A stretch of 64,000 nucleotides of DNA, from the NCBI GenBank assembly GCA_025331125.1, contig JAOALB010000072.1:124001-188000 (forward strand). Reading direction: 5' to 3'. A program made the position numbers and the translations under genes. Origin of the DNA: Mycogone perniciosa. Taxonomy: Eukaryota; Ascomycota; Sordariomycetes; Hypocreales; Hypocreaceae. The first letter of the stretch is position 1. Each line of letters opens with the position of its first letter. Positions 32,534 to 43,581 of this stretch are shown piece after piece. The notes beneath the pieces are model-generated. The model ran no database searches and was not told the DNA's origin. It was given only the letters and a program-made list of their open reading frames with translations.

Positions 32534-35315
32534 TCAAATCGCCAGCTTCTCCAATGAGTATGCTTCCACCTTTCGACTAATGAGTTGTCCGGTCTCGCGC
32601 ATGCTTCGCTGCACTACCTCGCCTCCCGACACCACCTTCTCCTTTGTCGGCAGCTGCTTGGTCTTCAAGCCAAGCGGTAGCAGTCGAGACTCTTTGCTCT
32701 CAAGATGCACCACGATCGGCTTGTTAGTGTTCCATGCTTGTCTGGCTACCCCACCCTTCTGTGCTGCGTAGCCGAACCGGACAGCCTCGCCGAGGATGCC
32801 GTTCAAGTATACTGCTTCCTCGATTCCTTCCAGTGCCGCAGTCACCTCCAGTCTCAGCGCCGTCAGGAAATCGCCCGTGTCCGCCTTATCTGCCCACGAT
32901 ATAGCATCATTGAAGAGCCATCCTCCAGCTCCGACAGCATCCAGGCACCGCCCCAAAAGGTCCGCAATCAAGGTGATAACTCCATCCGGAGGAGGTTCGT
33001 TGCCTTCTGAATCGAAACTAGTAGGGTCGATATACAGAGAGGTCCATGCTCCGCGGAGCAGCTCCACCCGTAGCATGTAGATGAGCGACATGATATCTTC
33101 AGTTGAAACGGTAGTTCGGAGCGCCTTGACCGTTGACGCCGCCGGCAGTCGCCACAGCTTGGCAAAGGCCAAAGTTAGGCCGCGTGAACGGCTGCTAGAC
33201 TCGTCGCCGAGGTAGTGCTCTGTGATTGCAATCTTTCGCTCAAGTTCATCTAGGTCCATTTCATAGTCGTCCTTGCTGTCGTCATGGGGTTCGCTCTTCA
33301 ACAGCTTAACAGCCTCCAGGGTGCTCTCGGGAATCAAATCCATGTTCAGCATGAGAGTCCGGATGACGACCAACAGCTCAACCTCGCCCAACTTGGTCGC
33401 CTGAAGGTAATTCAGGAGCAGTGACATGGAAAGATCGGCATCAATGAGACATTTGACCAGAGCGCCTGCCAGAGTCTTACCCTCAGCCGCCTCAGCCGCC
33501 AGTTCATCTCGGAAGGCCGACCTCAAGTTGGAAAGACTCAGATGTCCAGCCACCACCAGATAGGTCGTCACATTGCTCTCGGGCAAAATGAGGCGAAGCT
33601 CCAACTGCGAAGAGTCGTCTGACTCTTTTTGGTCGACGGAGAAAATCTGACTGATAGCATAGAGGACCCATCGTCGGTCTACGGTAGCGTATGCCGATGT
33701 CTGTGGCAGCCAATCCCATTCTGGTAGCTCTTGCACGTCGGAGGCGTCTTGTCCATCGGGGTTGTCGCTCTTGGCCGGCTCTGCATCTTTCCTAGCCATG
33801 CAGAACTTGTCACGCAAGACTTCCTCCCATTTACCCAGTTCGTTGTTGGCGAGCAGCTTGTCAGCAGCCTCTGTCTCGGCCTGAAGCTGAGTCAGGTAGT
33901 TTTCTGTCATGGTACCAGGGATCTGGCGGGAGAATTCAAATGACGCTTCGCACTTGAACTTTTTGGTCGGCACGTCGATGGCAGTCCCGCGTCCAATTGA
34001 GTCGATCAAGAGACCTTCTTTCCGTCTCTTACCCTGGTTCTTGGGTGGCTCAACCTGGATAGAGACAAGGACATTGTCAACCAAGGCAACAACAAGGTCC
34101 TGACTTCGCAGGTAGCTGATCAGTTGGCATGACTGTGGGGCCTGGTTTTCGCTCGGTAGCTCAGACCAGTCCAAGGAAGTCTTTGAGTGAATGGACCGAT
34201 ACTGGTAGTTGTAGAGGCCAATTGAGTCCAAAGAAGATGCGAGGATAAATGGTCTGGAGAGGCGCGAGAAAGACTCGGCACTATCCATGTCAATGGTCGA
34301 CTTGAGTTTTGGGACAGCTCCAGTCAGATCGTAGACACCTAGGATTCCGTGCTGGAGTTGAAGGAGAATGCCTGATTGCACATCCACTTGGTAAGCAGGC
34401 GACTTTCCACCGGTTTGACCAGCCACAGAAGCAATCGGAACGATGTCCAGAGGCACCAGATGCTGAATGTCTGCAGCTGCGGAAGGGTTCCCAGACAACG
34501 CCGCGAGCACAATCAAATGCCGACATTCAACACCTTGGTTGGAGCTCCTGGACACAAGAACAAGAAGCTCTGGGTTTGCGTCAAGCGCCCTTGGAAGTGC
34601 GCTAAAGACTTCGGGTCGGTTCTTGAAAATTCCTTCATTGAACTCGGCCATGCTTCCCGAAACCACATACTCAACATGGAAGCCACTGACGGTTGTCGCA
34701 ACGGCATCCTGAACCACCGATTTCGCAGACGAGGACCACTGAATTGCAAGTGTCTCCCCAGAGAGGCATACCAACTCTCCATCCCGACAGACAGCAATGA
34801 GATTCCCAATTGCGGCGGACTGAGTTGTCGTTGAGGAGCAAGTCAGATACCTGACTGGAGAGGTGGACAACGTTTGCGAGGAGCTTGTAGACGTCGTCTT
34901 TCCATCACGATGCGCAACGTCTTTGAAGAGCGTGATCTTCTGGGAGCCCAGATCGCTGGTCGCTATGAACGTGTATCGCAAAGCATCGGTGCTATCGTTG
35001 CGACGGATTCTGACAGAGTACGGCGGACAGGTGAACGATTCTTGGGGCGGAATTGGGTACGAAGTGATGAGCCTTGACGCAGGGACCTATTCCATCGTCA
35101 GCACATCGCATTGGACTCATGCGCGAGTCTCTTACGTCGTAAATGCTTGTTGTCTCGCCATCAACACCAACGACAAGCTCTGTTCGCTTTCGCTTCTTCT
35201 GTCCATCGCGTTGGCCGTACACTTCTCTGGCAACGATGTTGCCTTCAGTATGGTCCAGCGGCTTCGGCAGAGTCGCCAGTACAAATGGCTTGTGTATCCT
35301 GTATTCAGAAGCCAT
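32534..35315 (-). CDS. UTP8: Utp8, U3 snoRNP / t-UTP subunit
   Basis: Exons 35315-35136 and 35086-32534 with a 49-base intron in phase 0 give 910 residues. The start MASEYRIHKPFVLATLPKPL, then KKRKRTELVVGVDGETTSIY and YPIPPQESFTCPPYSVRIRR across the intron, follow the pattern I know for fungal Utp8. The first half is beta-rich (propeller), and the second half is helical up to LISRKVEAYSLEKLAI. Utp8 belongs to the t-UTP (UTP-A) subcomplex that assembles on the 5' external transcribed spacer of pre-rRNA and supports 18S rRNA production in the nucleolus; in yeast it has also been linked to tRNA export. The basic KKRKR cluster fits nuclear localisation. It is transcribed away from ELG1 across a 477-base shared promoter. 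No defects were seen. Confidence 0.85.
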
Positions 35316-35554
35316 GACGACAGCTGGTGATGGTTTGAACTTTGCACAAGGCTCGCTCACAGATTCTGCCAATTGAAGCTCTCTCGCTTTCTCTGGGCAA
35401 AAAAAAAAAAGTTGGACCGACGCAATATTCCGTGGTGGGCTGTGCTTACATAATGGACATAGTGGGGGGATTTTGGGAATTGGGTAGTTCGTGAGAAGCG
35501 GGTCCCTCCTGTGTGGCGCGCGCAATTCATCATATCCCTGTCATAAATCAATAG

Positions 35555-35560
35555 ACGCGT
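35555..35560. promoter_or_regulatory. MCB-like ACGCGT site 1
   Basis: Palindromic ACGCGT within TAGACGCGTAA, about 230 bases before the first ELG1 ATG. In yeasts this is the MBF (Mbp1-Swi6) site of G1/S replication genes. Confidence 0.5.
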
Positions 35561-35577
35561 AAATGGAGACTCGATAG

Positions 35578-35583
35578 ACGCGT
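35578..35583. promoter_or_regulatory. MCB-like ACGCGT site 2
   Basis: A second ACGCGT within TAGACGCGTCC, 23 bases from the first and in the same TAGACGCGT context, so the pair is a small direct repeat. Confidence 0.5.
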
Positions 35584-35792
35584 CCAAAAGCTGCTCCCGA
35601 TGTCCGTGACGCGATTTCGCCTTGAGACTCCACATCCATCCGATACCATAACGAAGGACATACGGAGTGCGAGTATTCGGAATCACCAACGTCTGGTGAC
35701 CTTGTCTTGCCCTGTCAGCAACCAATTCGAAATTCCACGCCACCAAAGATCATCTCCGTCCATACGGCGCTGTCCTGGGTCATGACCTCTTC

Positions 35793-38700
35793 ATGTTGAA
35801 TGGAGGGTATGCAGCAGGCATTGGTGCTCTTGCGGTGGACGCTGTCGATGAATGCTTGCTAATCCAGCTTATAGCAGATTCATTCGCTTCAATGGGGCCA
35901 GTGCTGGTCGAAACAATGGTAGAGGGAGAGATAAACGACCCGTCCAAGAAGGTTCATCCATTCTTCACCAAAAGCGATCTGCCAACAATCCCATCCACGG
36001 AACAGCCCTCCATGGCTTCACCGGCTGCTACCGCCGAGCAACCAACACCTGAAGTCAACAACGAAGAGCCTCGAAAGAAACGACGCAAGACCGATACCCC
36101 CCTCCCTCAGGATGACAACGAGCCTAAGAAACAGCGTCGAAAGAGGCGGAGTCTGGGCAAGTCCTTGAACGGGGCGATTCTCAATCATCTTGCCAAACCT
36201 GATCAAAACCCTTCACCCTCAGATGATCACATCGACCAACATGTCCACAAGTTTCCAACGCCCCCCTTGAGCGAGGTGTCCCCTCAGCCGCCAGAGGCAA
36301 ATGTTGATGCGGTAGTCAAGCCTGATTCCGACAACTCAACCCCCATTCCCCCGAAACCCAAGGCCCCTATCCCCATCCTACCGAAAAAGGTCCTCAAATT
36401 TAACCCCAAGACTGGAACATTTGGATCGCCCCCGAAACCAAAGCCAACAAATAAGCCCTCTCGCATCGTCACCATCAAGTATGGACGAGATGATGAACAT
36501 CGCAAAGACATTGGTGGGAGGATCACACGAATGCTTGAAGAGAACCCTCAGCTTTCACAACCTCCACATAAGTCTTCACTGCGAGACAAAGCCAAACCCG
36601 AACGGCCGAGTAAAACCGGCGCATCCAAAGGCACTCATCCGTTCTTCAGTAAAGCGAAACCTCAATCAGAAGCCGACAAGTCAGCCGACCCAGTTAGGAA
36701 AACAGTCGAGAGGCACACGGTCTTCATGTCTACACCAATGTCTCCGAATAAACCAAGGAATTCGTTCGCCATCGGGAAGGCTCCTCAATTTGGTGTAAAG
36801 TCCGCTGGCGCCAAGGAGCCTGGGGCTTTGCATCCATTATGGCCAGCTCAGGGAATGTCCCACATTCGGGGCGTGCATCATATTTGCTCAAAAGCAGTAG
36901 CGAGCAATACGCACAGTCGATCTAAAAAGTCGAAGGGTGCGGTCATCGCGGTGGCTGCGCAAGAGTCCGTCTTACGCCATCTTGTGAACCGCATGGACGT
37001 TACAGCATTACGCAATAGTTTACCGAGAGATAACGACAACTTTGCTCCTGTTCCTGCTGAATTGCGCTTGCCGCGGAAATGCTTTGAAAGTGGACGAAAG
37101 CTCCAGAAACGAATTCGACCACAACTGCAGACCCGTTTCAATGGGACCTCTGTCTATGACGGGGGCGATTTAAGCGCAGATGAGCTGTCAGGAGAGCAAC
37201 CTTCAAAGGTCCATCCGGCTATTGGTCGACTTTACAAATCCCTAGAGACACAGCTGTCTGCGTATGATAGGTCATGTTGCGAAAGTCTATCTTGGGTACA
37301 AAAGTATGCGCCCACAACTGCGGCGCAGGTGTTACAAATAGGGAAGGAAGCTTTGCTTCTGAGTCAATGGTTACAGGCTTTGAGGGTCCAGTCAGTGGAA
37401 AGCGGAAGTTCTGAGGTTGACAAAACCAAGGGGAAGTCTGAGGGGGCTCCGAAGAAAAAAAGGAAGAAGAGCAAGCTGGACGGTTTTGTTGTCAACAGTG
37501 ATGATGAGGCGGCCGAGATGGACGAGATCTCGGATGATGACGACTGGAGCCCCTCTCTTGGCTTTGGTCAGCTTAAGAAGTCGGTCATGCGCAATGTCGA
37601 TATGACGGCCAAAGGCGCCAAGGATCAAGGGCGACTGACGAACGCCATTATTCTAAGTGGACCGCATGGCAGCGGGAAGACTGCAGCAGTCTACGCTGTT
37701 GCCAGGGAGTTGGACTTTGAGGTGTTTGAGATTAACTCTAGCAGCCGAAGGAGTGGAAAAGACATTCTGGAGAAAGTCGGCGACATGACGCGCAACCATT
37801 TGGTTCAGCAAAATCGTGCCGAATCAACGCTAATCGATCCCGACGAGGTCGCCAACGACATCAAATATGGGAAGCAAGGAATGATGACAACCTTCTTCAA
37901 GCCCAAAGCAGCGTCCCAGATCAACAAGCAGAAGACTGAGCCTAAAGAGGGTGTTGCAAAGGACTCTAAACCATTACCAGCAAAGAGTCAGAAACAATCG
38001 CTCATTCTCCTCGAAGAGGTTGATGTCTTGTTCGATGAGGACAAGAACTTTTGGGCTACATTAATGGGGCTGATTGCTCAGTCGAAACGACCGTTCATCA
38101 TGACTTGCAACGACGAAAACCTGGTGCCCATTCAAAGTCTGAACCTGCATGGTATCTTCCGATTCTCCCCAGCTCCATCTAGTCTGGCTGTGGATCTGTG
38201 TATCCTCATCGCTGCAAATGAATCGCATGCTCTTCAAAGATCGGCCGTTGAGGCATTGTACTGCTCTCGCAATAACGATCTGAGAGCCACAATAACAGAA
38301 CTCAACTATTGGTGCCAGATCGGCGTCGGTGATCGTAGAGGGGGCTTTGATTGGTTCTATCTCCGCTGGCCCAAGGGCTCCGACCTCGATGAAAACGGTG
38401 ATGTGGTCCGGGTGATCAGCGAGGATACTTATCAGAGGGGCATGGGTTGGGTTTGTCGAGACCTAATCGTCACTGCCCCTGATCCGCTTGACGCCGAGGA
38501 GGAAGCCCTACGACAAACTTGGGATTCCCGGCAGCTGGACATTGGCGATTGGTGCAATACCATCAACATGAGATCATGGGCAACAAGAGAATCGGGGTCG
38601 AATTCACGCTCATCCACCGGATCCGCTGCGTTGGCTGCATATGATGCATTTTGCAACACCATGAGCGATGCAGATATTTGCTCAAGCGGTGCATACGGCA

Positions 38701-39428
38701 CCAAGCTACAGGAAATTATCGACCCTACTTTACCAGAGCTTCCAAGTAACATCAGGGAAGACTTTATCCTCGGACGAGTATTGCTTGACGCAGATCCTGT
38801 CATACATTATGTGTCAATAAACACTGCCATTTCCACGTCGCTCAAGTCCTTAGCACGAGCAACCTTGTACAACTTCACCACAGAGTCTCATACCTCAATC
38901 GAGAAGCCAGCTTTACGTCCCGTGGATGAGAAGCGCGCCATCTCCATCCTCGACTCATCCTTCCGATCCCAGCCCCACCAGATGACCCGGTACGACATAG
39001 CCGTTGCATTCGACCCCATCGCCATCGCCCCCAAAGCCGCCCCAACAACACACCTCGACCCTTCCGTCTTCGACCGCACAATGAAAGTCATCATCCTCGA
39101 CGTCGCCCCCTGGGTCCGCGGCATCGTATCCTACGAACACCGACTCATGCAAAAGCGGCTCAAGCTAAGCAACCTCCTCAGCGAAGGCGGCAACGGCAAA
39201 CGGAAACGCATGCGAACCACTCGCAGCGCAATGTCAGCTCTTGAAGGCGGCGAACGGAGGAGCACGCGGCGCGAGAGGCACTTTGGCGATTGTCTCACGA
39301 TGACACACGTCATGCGCACCGGTGGCGACGCCTGGGCAGATGCAGTGTTGGAGGAAGCGATCAAGTCCGAGACGGAAGAAGGCGGTACGCCGAGCAGTCC
39401 TATCTCCGATGATTTATCGTCGCATTGA
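35793..39428 (+). CDS. ELG1: Elg1/ATAD5-type AAA ATPase, PCNA unloader
   Basis: Single long frame of 1,211 codons. The N-terminal ~300 residues are disordered and basic (RKKRRKTD, KKQRRKRRSLGKS) with two HPFF motifs (KKVHPFFTK and GTHPFFSKAK). The AAA region follows: Walker A GPHGSGKTAAVYAVA (about residue 622) and Walker B-like LILLEEVDVLFDEDKNFW (about 735), with FIMTCND after it, the RFC-like arrangement. Between them QGMMTTFF (about 695) fits a PCNA-interacting PIP box. The C-terminal part has RFC-like helices. Elg1 forms an RFC-like complex with Rfc2-5 that removes PCNA from DNA after replication. The start is uncertain: an apparent intron (GTATGC at 35807 to TTATAG at 35873) lies in the first codons, and the Met at 35892 (MGPVLVETMVEG) is a good alternative. 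Two ACGCGT sites lie upstream. Confidence 0.88.
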   Translation: MLNGGYAAGIGALAVDAVDECLLIQLIADSFASMGPVLVETMVEGEINDPSKKVHPFFTKSDLPTIPSTEQPSMASPAATAEQPTPEVNNEEPRKKRRKTDTPLPQDDNEPKKQRRKRRSLGKSLNGAILNHLAKPDQNPSPSDDHIDQHVHKFPTPPLSEVSPQPPEANVDAVVKPDSDNSTPIPPKPKAPIPILPKKVLKFNPKTGTFGSPPKPKPTNKPSRIVTIKYGRDDEHRKDIGGRITRMLEENPQLSQPPHKSSLRDKAKPERPSKTGASKGTHPFFSKAKPQSEADKSADPVRKTVERHTVFMSTPMSPNKPRNSFAIGKAPQFGVKSAGAKEPGALHPLWPAQGMSHIRGVHHICSKAVASNTHSRSKKSKGAVIAVAAQESVLRHLVNRMDVTALRNSLPRDNDNFAPVPAELRLPRKCFESGRKLQKRIRPQLQTRFNGTSVYDGGDLSADELSGEQPSKVHPAIGRLYKSLETQLSAYDRSCCESLSWVQKYAPTTAAQVLQIGKEALLLSQWLQALRVQSVESGSSEVDKTKGKSEGAPKKKRKKSKLDGFVVNSDDEAAEMDEISDDDDWSPSLGFGQLKKSVMRNVDMTAKGAKDQGRLTNAIILSGPHGSGKTAAVYAVARELDFEVFEINSSSRRSGKDILEKVGDMTRNHLVQQNRAESTLIDPDEVANDIKYGKQGMMTTFFKPKAASQINKQKTEPKEGVAKDSKPLPAKSQKQSLILLEEVDVLFDEDKNFWATLMGLIAQSKRPFIMTCNDENLVPIQSLNLHGIFRFSPAPSSLAVDLCILIAANESHALQRSAVEALYCSRNNDLRATITELNYWCQIGVGDRRGGFDWFYLRWPKGSDLDENGDVVRVISEDTYQRGMGWVCRDLIVTAPDPLDAEEEALRQTWDSRQLDIGDWCNTINMRSWATRESGSNSRSSTGSAALAAYDAFCNTMSDADICSSGAYGTKLQEIIDPTLPELPSNIREDFILGRVLLDADPVIHYVSINTAISTSLKSLARATLYNFTTESHTSIEKPALRPVDEKRAISILDSSFRSQPHQMTRYDIAVAFDPIAIAPKAAPTTHLDPSVFDRTMKVIILDVAPWVRGIVSYEHRLMQKRLKLSNLLSEGGNGKRKRMRTTRSAMSALEGGERRSTRRERHFGDCLTMTHVMRTGGDAWADAVLEEAIKSETEEGGTPSSPISDDLSSH

Positions 39429-40456
39429 GCAGAACAACTGGGGTGTGTATAGAATTAACAGGATCATTGGGCGTGTTGGATGTCAAAGGGTGGCTTTGCG
39501 TAATCTTGGAGCTAGGAATCAGACAGCGATTTACATAGACGACAGTAATCGATGATTATAATTCACTTTCTTGGCCGGCATTTGTCTCGGAAACATAGTT
39601 CGGTTTGTATATCTATATCCACGTTGATAGAGGCAAGTTTCGAAACGATTTAAACCACTCGTCACACATTCACAACCCACGTTTCATCATACACAGCTCA
39701 GCGAGTTACTGCAGAAATATCATCAATGAAGCCTTCGCGTGTATTCATCCCGGGCTGACCCTGTAAGCCAATCTAACGCACAAGCAATCATCAACAGCCC
39801 CCTGACTACCCACCCGCAAGAAATACAGCACGAACCATCCTTTCTCCCTTTGCCTTCCGACCAAGTCACCCACCCACCAGCAGGGTATCAATTTTTCATG
39901 TCACTTGCCCTGCCCTGCCCTGTCCAGACGTGCCGTCCATACCAGCTGGCATTGCGCGACCTAGAAAGAAGATATATAGCAAAGGAGAAAATGAGAAATG
40001 ACAAAAGGAACAAGGCGTGACAACGAAACAAAAAAGAAGAAGAAAAAGCACAATCATTAGACAATATGTTTCCGGATCGGGCACTAGGCAAAAGTACCGT
40101 AATCCCCGAAGCCGTAAGCAAATGCCGAACGAACCATTCCCACAGCATTTCCGCCGCCATGATAAAGTCTATATCTCTCCAAAGCGGCTTTAATATCCCG
40201 GAGTCGTTCATTCTGCGTTGCTTCGCGTGTATGGGAAAAAGTGAGTCGTCGATCTGTTCGCAGCCACGTCTTCAAAACGTTGCTACACCAAGGCGACCGA
40301 CAACGTTCAACCAGGAAGATTCTTCATCATAATCCCGTTGGCCAGTTTCCCCCTCACACTAAAGGCCGCCTCAAATGCCGAATTGGGCACGACCTAGTGC
40401 AAGGGCGATTATAAATATAAGGGCTAGTTAAAGGCTTTCTCTTCAGGCTGGGAAAG
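39429..40456. other. Convergent 3' region
   Basis: About 1 kb between convergent genes. The short ORFs at 39739-40020 and 39888-40211 have no protein-like pattern. No gene is called. Confidence 0.55.
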
Positions 40457-43400
40457 CTATTCCTTCAGCTCTTCACTCGCCTCCTCGTCCCTATCAGGTA
40501 AACGCTCAGACTGCATCATGGCCCAGCGGGACCCCATTTCAATTCTATTGCGCAGACACCATCAGTATTCACCCTCGATGAAGAATTAGAGGGGGTTGGA
40601 AAGGGTACTTACGGTGACTCCTCGACCACTCTTAACTTCAGCCCCCGACAAAACCTGACAAACCGCCGGATGGTTCTCTGGCGCTTAAACGCCGCCACAA
40701 TATCGCCTCGTGGCAGTCCATCCTTCTTGGAGATTTGTCCGCTGTGCTTGTTCACGATCAAATGGACACGCATAACCTCCGCATTCCACGCGACCTCCAC
40801 AATGTCGTCTAGACGGACATTGAAGTCGATGGGCTCCCTGTGAACGCCCCACAACACAGGATCCAGCTCCTTAAGAACCTGGTGCTCGAAGCAACGCTCC
40901 TCCTTCACCCAGTGCAAGTATTGAGTAACTTGTATGGAGCTCGTATACAACCGCGATTTGACCTGGTAGACTCGGAAGTCGTTCTCGCCCGTTGGGGCAC
41001 CACTCCAAGAATCGGTGTCGGTAAAGTCTGCTGGCTCGGTATCTCGATGGGCTGGGCGAAGTGCAGGAGATAACTGTTTCGGACGCTTGCTGATATGCAT
41101 GGTCGATGGGGACTCGTGGATCAAAGGCCCCCCGTACGCTTCAGGTGGTGTCTGCTCCAAAGAAGATCTATCCTGCTCCATTGGCGTTCCAGCCAGAGAA
41201 TAAGTGCTCTTCCGTTTCTTGGGTTGTGCTTGGGGAGTACCATTCGGGGTAGCCCCCAAGCTTTGTCGGACAGTCTTTCCACCTGACGGCCGACCAATAT
41301 TCTTGAAGCCGGCCTTCGTTCGCAGAGCCACCAACTTCGGGTCGTTATAGAAGTTGTGGATGATCTTGGAGACGTTAAACGATGTGCCTTGCTCCAACCA
41401 CAGTTCGTGCAAGCGCTGGCGCATCCAGTCCACTGGCGCCATATCCAGACCATATTTCTCCAGCTCACTTAGGGTCTCGCACATGCGGAACAGCGTGTCG
41501 TACGAGGTGATGCTTCCCTTTCCGGAGTGGGTGTACTTCTTGCTTAAAAGCTGGTAGGGGTTGATTGAGCCCTCTTCCAGAAACTCCAATATCTTATGGC
41601 CGCGGTTGACTTGTCGTCCAAGCTGGAATCTCTGCGAGCCCTTTTCACCCTTTTCCTTAGCCTGCAGGGCAATATGGTACTTCTCTTGCCACTGCCTTAA
41701 CGGCGGTTCGATCAACGCTCTAATATCCGGCCATCTGGCGTCCCAGTATGGATGGTTCTTGTCGATTTTTACCAGTGGCACACCCTCTACAATCTCGGGA
41801 TAGATGTACTCTGTGCCATTGTGCCTCAGGACAAGAGTCTCGCGTGTAATCTCTGGGAGATCCTCCAGCTGTTCCCGGCTCTCTACAGGCTGAGGGGAAG
41901 GTTCAATGGAGTGCGAGTACACCCTAGGCGTGGGCAGATCGCGGGACGGGGGTCGTGACGTAGGTCGTGATGGGGGTTGGCTTAGGAGGTTTGCAGGAGT
42001 GAAACTGGAAGTGAAGGTAAACACCTTTGGCTCCTTGACCATCGAAAAGTGGCTTATCTCAGGGAGAAGCGGTCCTCCGTTGGGAACGTGGAAATGGCCG
42101 TTTTCCTTTTGGTCTGGCTGAATTTGCTGAACTGGCTGGAAGGGGTGAACTGGTTGAAGTGGATGAACTGGTTGAGATGGATGAAGTGGTTGAGGTGGTT
42201 GAAGCGGATAGATCGGTCGAACTGGCTCTGGATGGGGCTGGATTGCCTCTTGGGCAAGCCCGGCCGCTTTCGCAAGGGCCTCTTGAGCAACTTGTTGCCT
42301 GAGAGCCTTGAGTTCAGCAGTCTCCTGAGCCACGTGTTCGACCTGGACTGGACTGTCGTTCTTGACCTCCTTTTCAGCAGGTGCAGGTTCAGGTGCAGGT
42401 TCGGATGCAGGTTCGGATGCAGCATTGGATGCAGGTTCAGGCACAGGCACGTGGTCGGGCTCTCTTTCAGGTTCTCTTTTGGAGTCTCGTTCGGGTTCCG
42501 ACTCGGCTTCCAGGTCAGCTTCTGGCTCGAGTTTTGAAGGTTCCGTGTTGATCTCGGGCTCAAGCTCCGGCTCAGAGTCTAGGACATCCGGCTTTTTCAA
42601 AACAGCCCCATGACATCCCTGGCGATTCCATTCGCAGTTGCCACACTTCTGAAACAGCGGCCCGCCAACCACGATGCAGTCGTCAAAGGCTCCTTGGTTT
42701 TTATCGCAAGACAGGCATCGCTGAGTCTGGATGTCGCCGATTGCCTGGATCATGCAAGACAACCACTTCACACCCTTTGCTTCGGTGCGTTCGTAGATGC
42801 TGGCGAGATGATCCTGGTTGAATTTCCTGCCGCGTCGGATTTTAACGGGTCTCTTGATGGGCATCTCCTGAATCGCTTTGACCCATTGATTCCAAGGCTC
42901 AATGTGCTCCACGGGCCCGATCACCTGTCCGTCCGCATCAATAATATCGACGAGCGCACCAGACGCCGAAGGTGTGGACGTGTTCTTGTCCGGGGATGCC
43001 GCGGATGCTATTGGCGATGCTATCGGCAGCGCTTTCGGCAGAGCTGTTCTTGGTGCAGTCCTTTCGGATGTTGGCTCTCTGGTATACTGGACGCCTTCCA
43101 TTGGTGTGGTATCGTCGTCTTTCAGCACACTCCTCCTACTGTCAGTCATGTACAGTCCATCCTCAGACTCAGAGGGAACATCCTCGCCACGCCTCTCGCG
43201 AAACCACCTGACCATAGTGCGGGTGATCTTCTCTCTCTGCTCCAGCTTCTCCTGCTCCTCCTGTCGGTAAATCCGCTCCAGTTCCGTCATCATGTCGGAT
43301 TTTTCATCACACTCCAAAACCACGCGGGCCAGTTCCTCTTCGACATTCCTCAGCTCCTGCGCAAGCCTTTCCCGACTCCGGTTCAGCTCATCACGTTTTC

Positions 43401-43581
43401 CGTCCAAGGTGCCCAGTTCAACCCTCAGTGCGGTCATGGCCTTCCGGTAGTCCTCCTCAGCCCTGACATGTTGATTCTCTTGCTCATCGTCGAAGCGGCG
43501 CCAAAAGTTGTTTTCGGCCTCGTCCCAGACATATTGATGGTCCTCTACTGGGAGGTCTTCCCACATCGCCCTCTCAGCCAT
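40457..43581 (-). CDS. DUF3716-type zinc-binding protein with coiled coil and low-complexity linker
   Basis: Exons 43581-40613 and 40544-40457 (intron of 68 bases, donor CC|GTAAGT, acceptor CAATAG) give 1,018 residues; without splicing the frame would stop right after ESP. The start is MAERAMWEDLPVEDHQYVWD. Residues about 40-120 form a strong coiled coil. A Cys cluster at about 285-325 (QRCLSCDKNQ ... CIVVGG ... CGNCEWNRQGCHG) matches the fungal DUF3716 pattern of paired CxxC. Then come a long acidic Glu-Pro repeat (about 340-400), a Pro/Gln/His repeat (about 455-490), and a structured region with a conserved look (VPLVKIDKNHPYWDARWPDI and following). The C-terminus is basic, then acidic. I infer a nuclear, possibly chromatin- or transcription-related protein, but no activity is known to me. 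The large plus-strand frame opposite it (42610-43620) is a shadow. Confidence 0.75.
42124..42565 (-). repeat. Coding minisatellites in the DUF3716 gene
   Basis: Two imprecise coding repeats. About 42124-42232 encodes alternating HPLQPVHPFQPV-type units. About 42365-42565 encodes EPEPE/EPAPEP-type units of six bases or multiples. Such arrays usually vary in length between strains. They form flexible linkers on both sides of a helical stretch. Confidence 0.75.

Larger units (their letters stand above)
35316..35792. promoter_or_regulatory. Divergent promoter of UTP8 and ELG1
   Basis: 477 bases between two divergent starts. It contains two ACGCGT sites, a GGCGCGCGC stretch at 35515-35523, and an A-run at 35400-35411. 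The likely leader of ELG1 lies at the right end. Confidence 0.6.
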
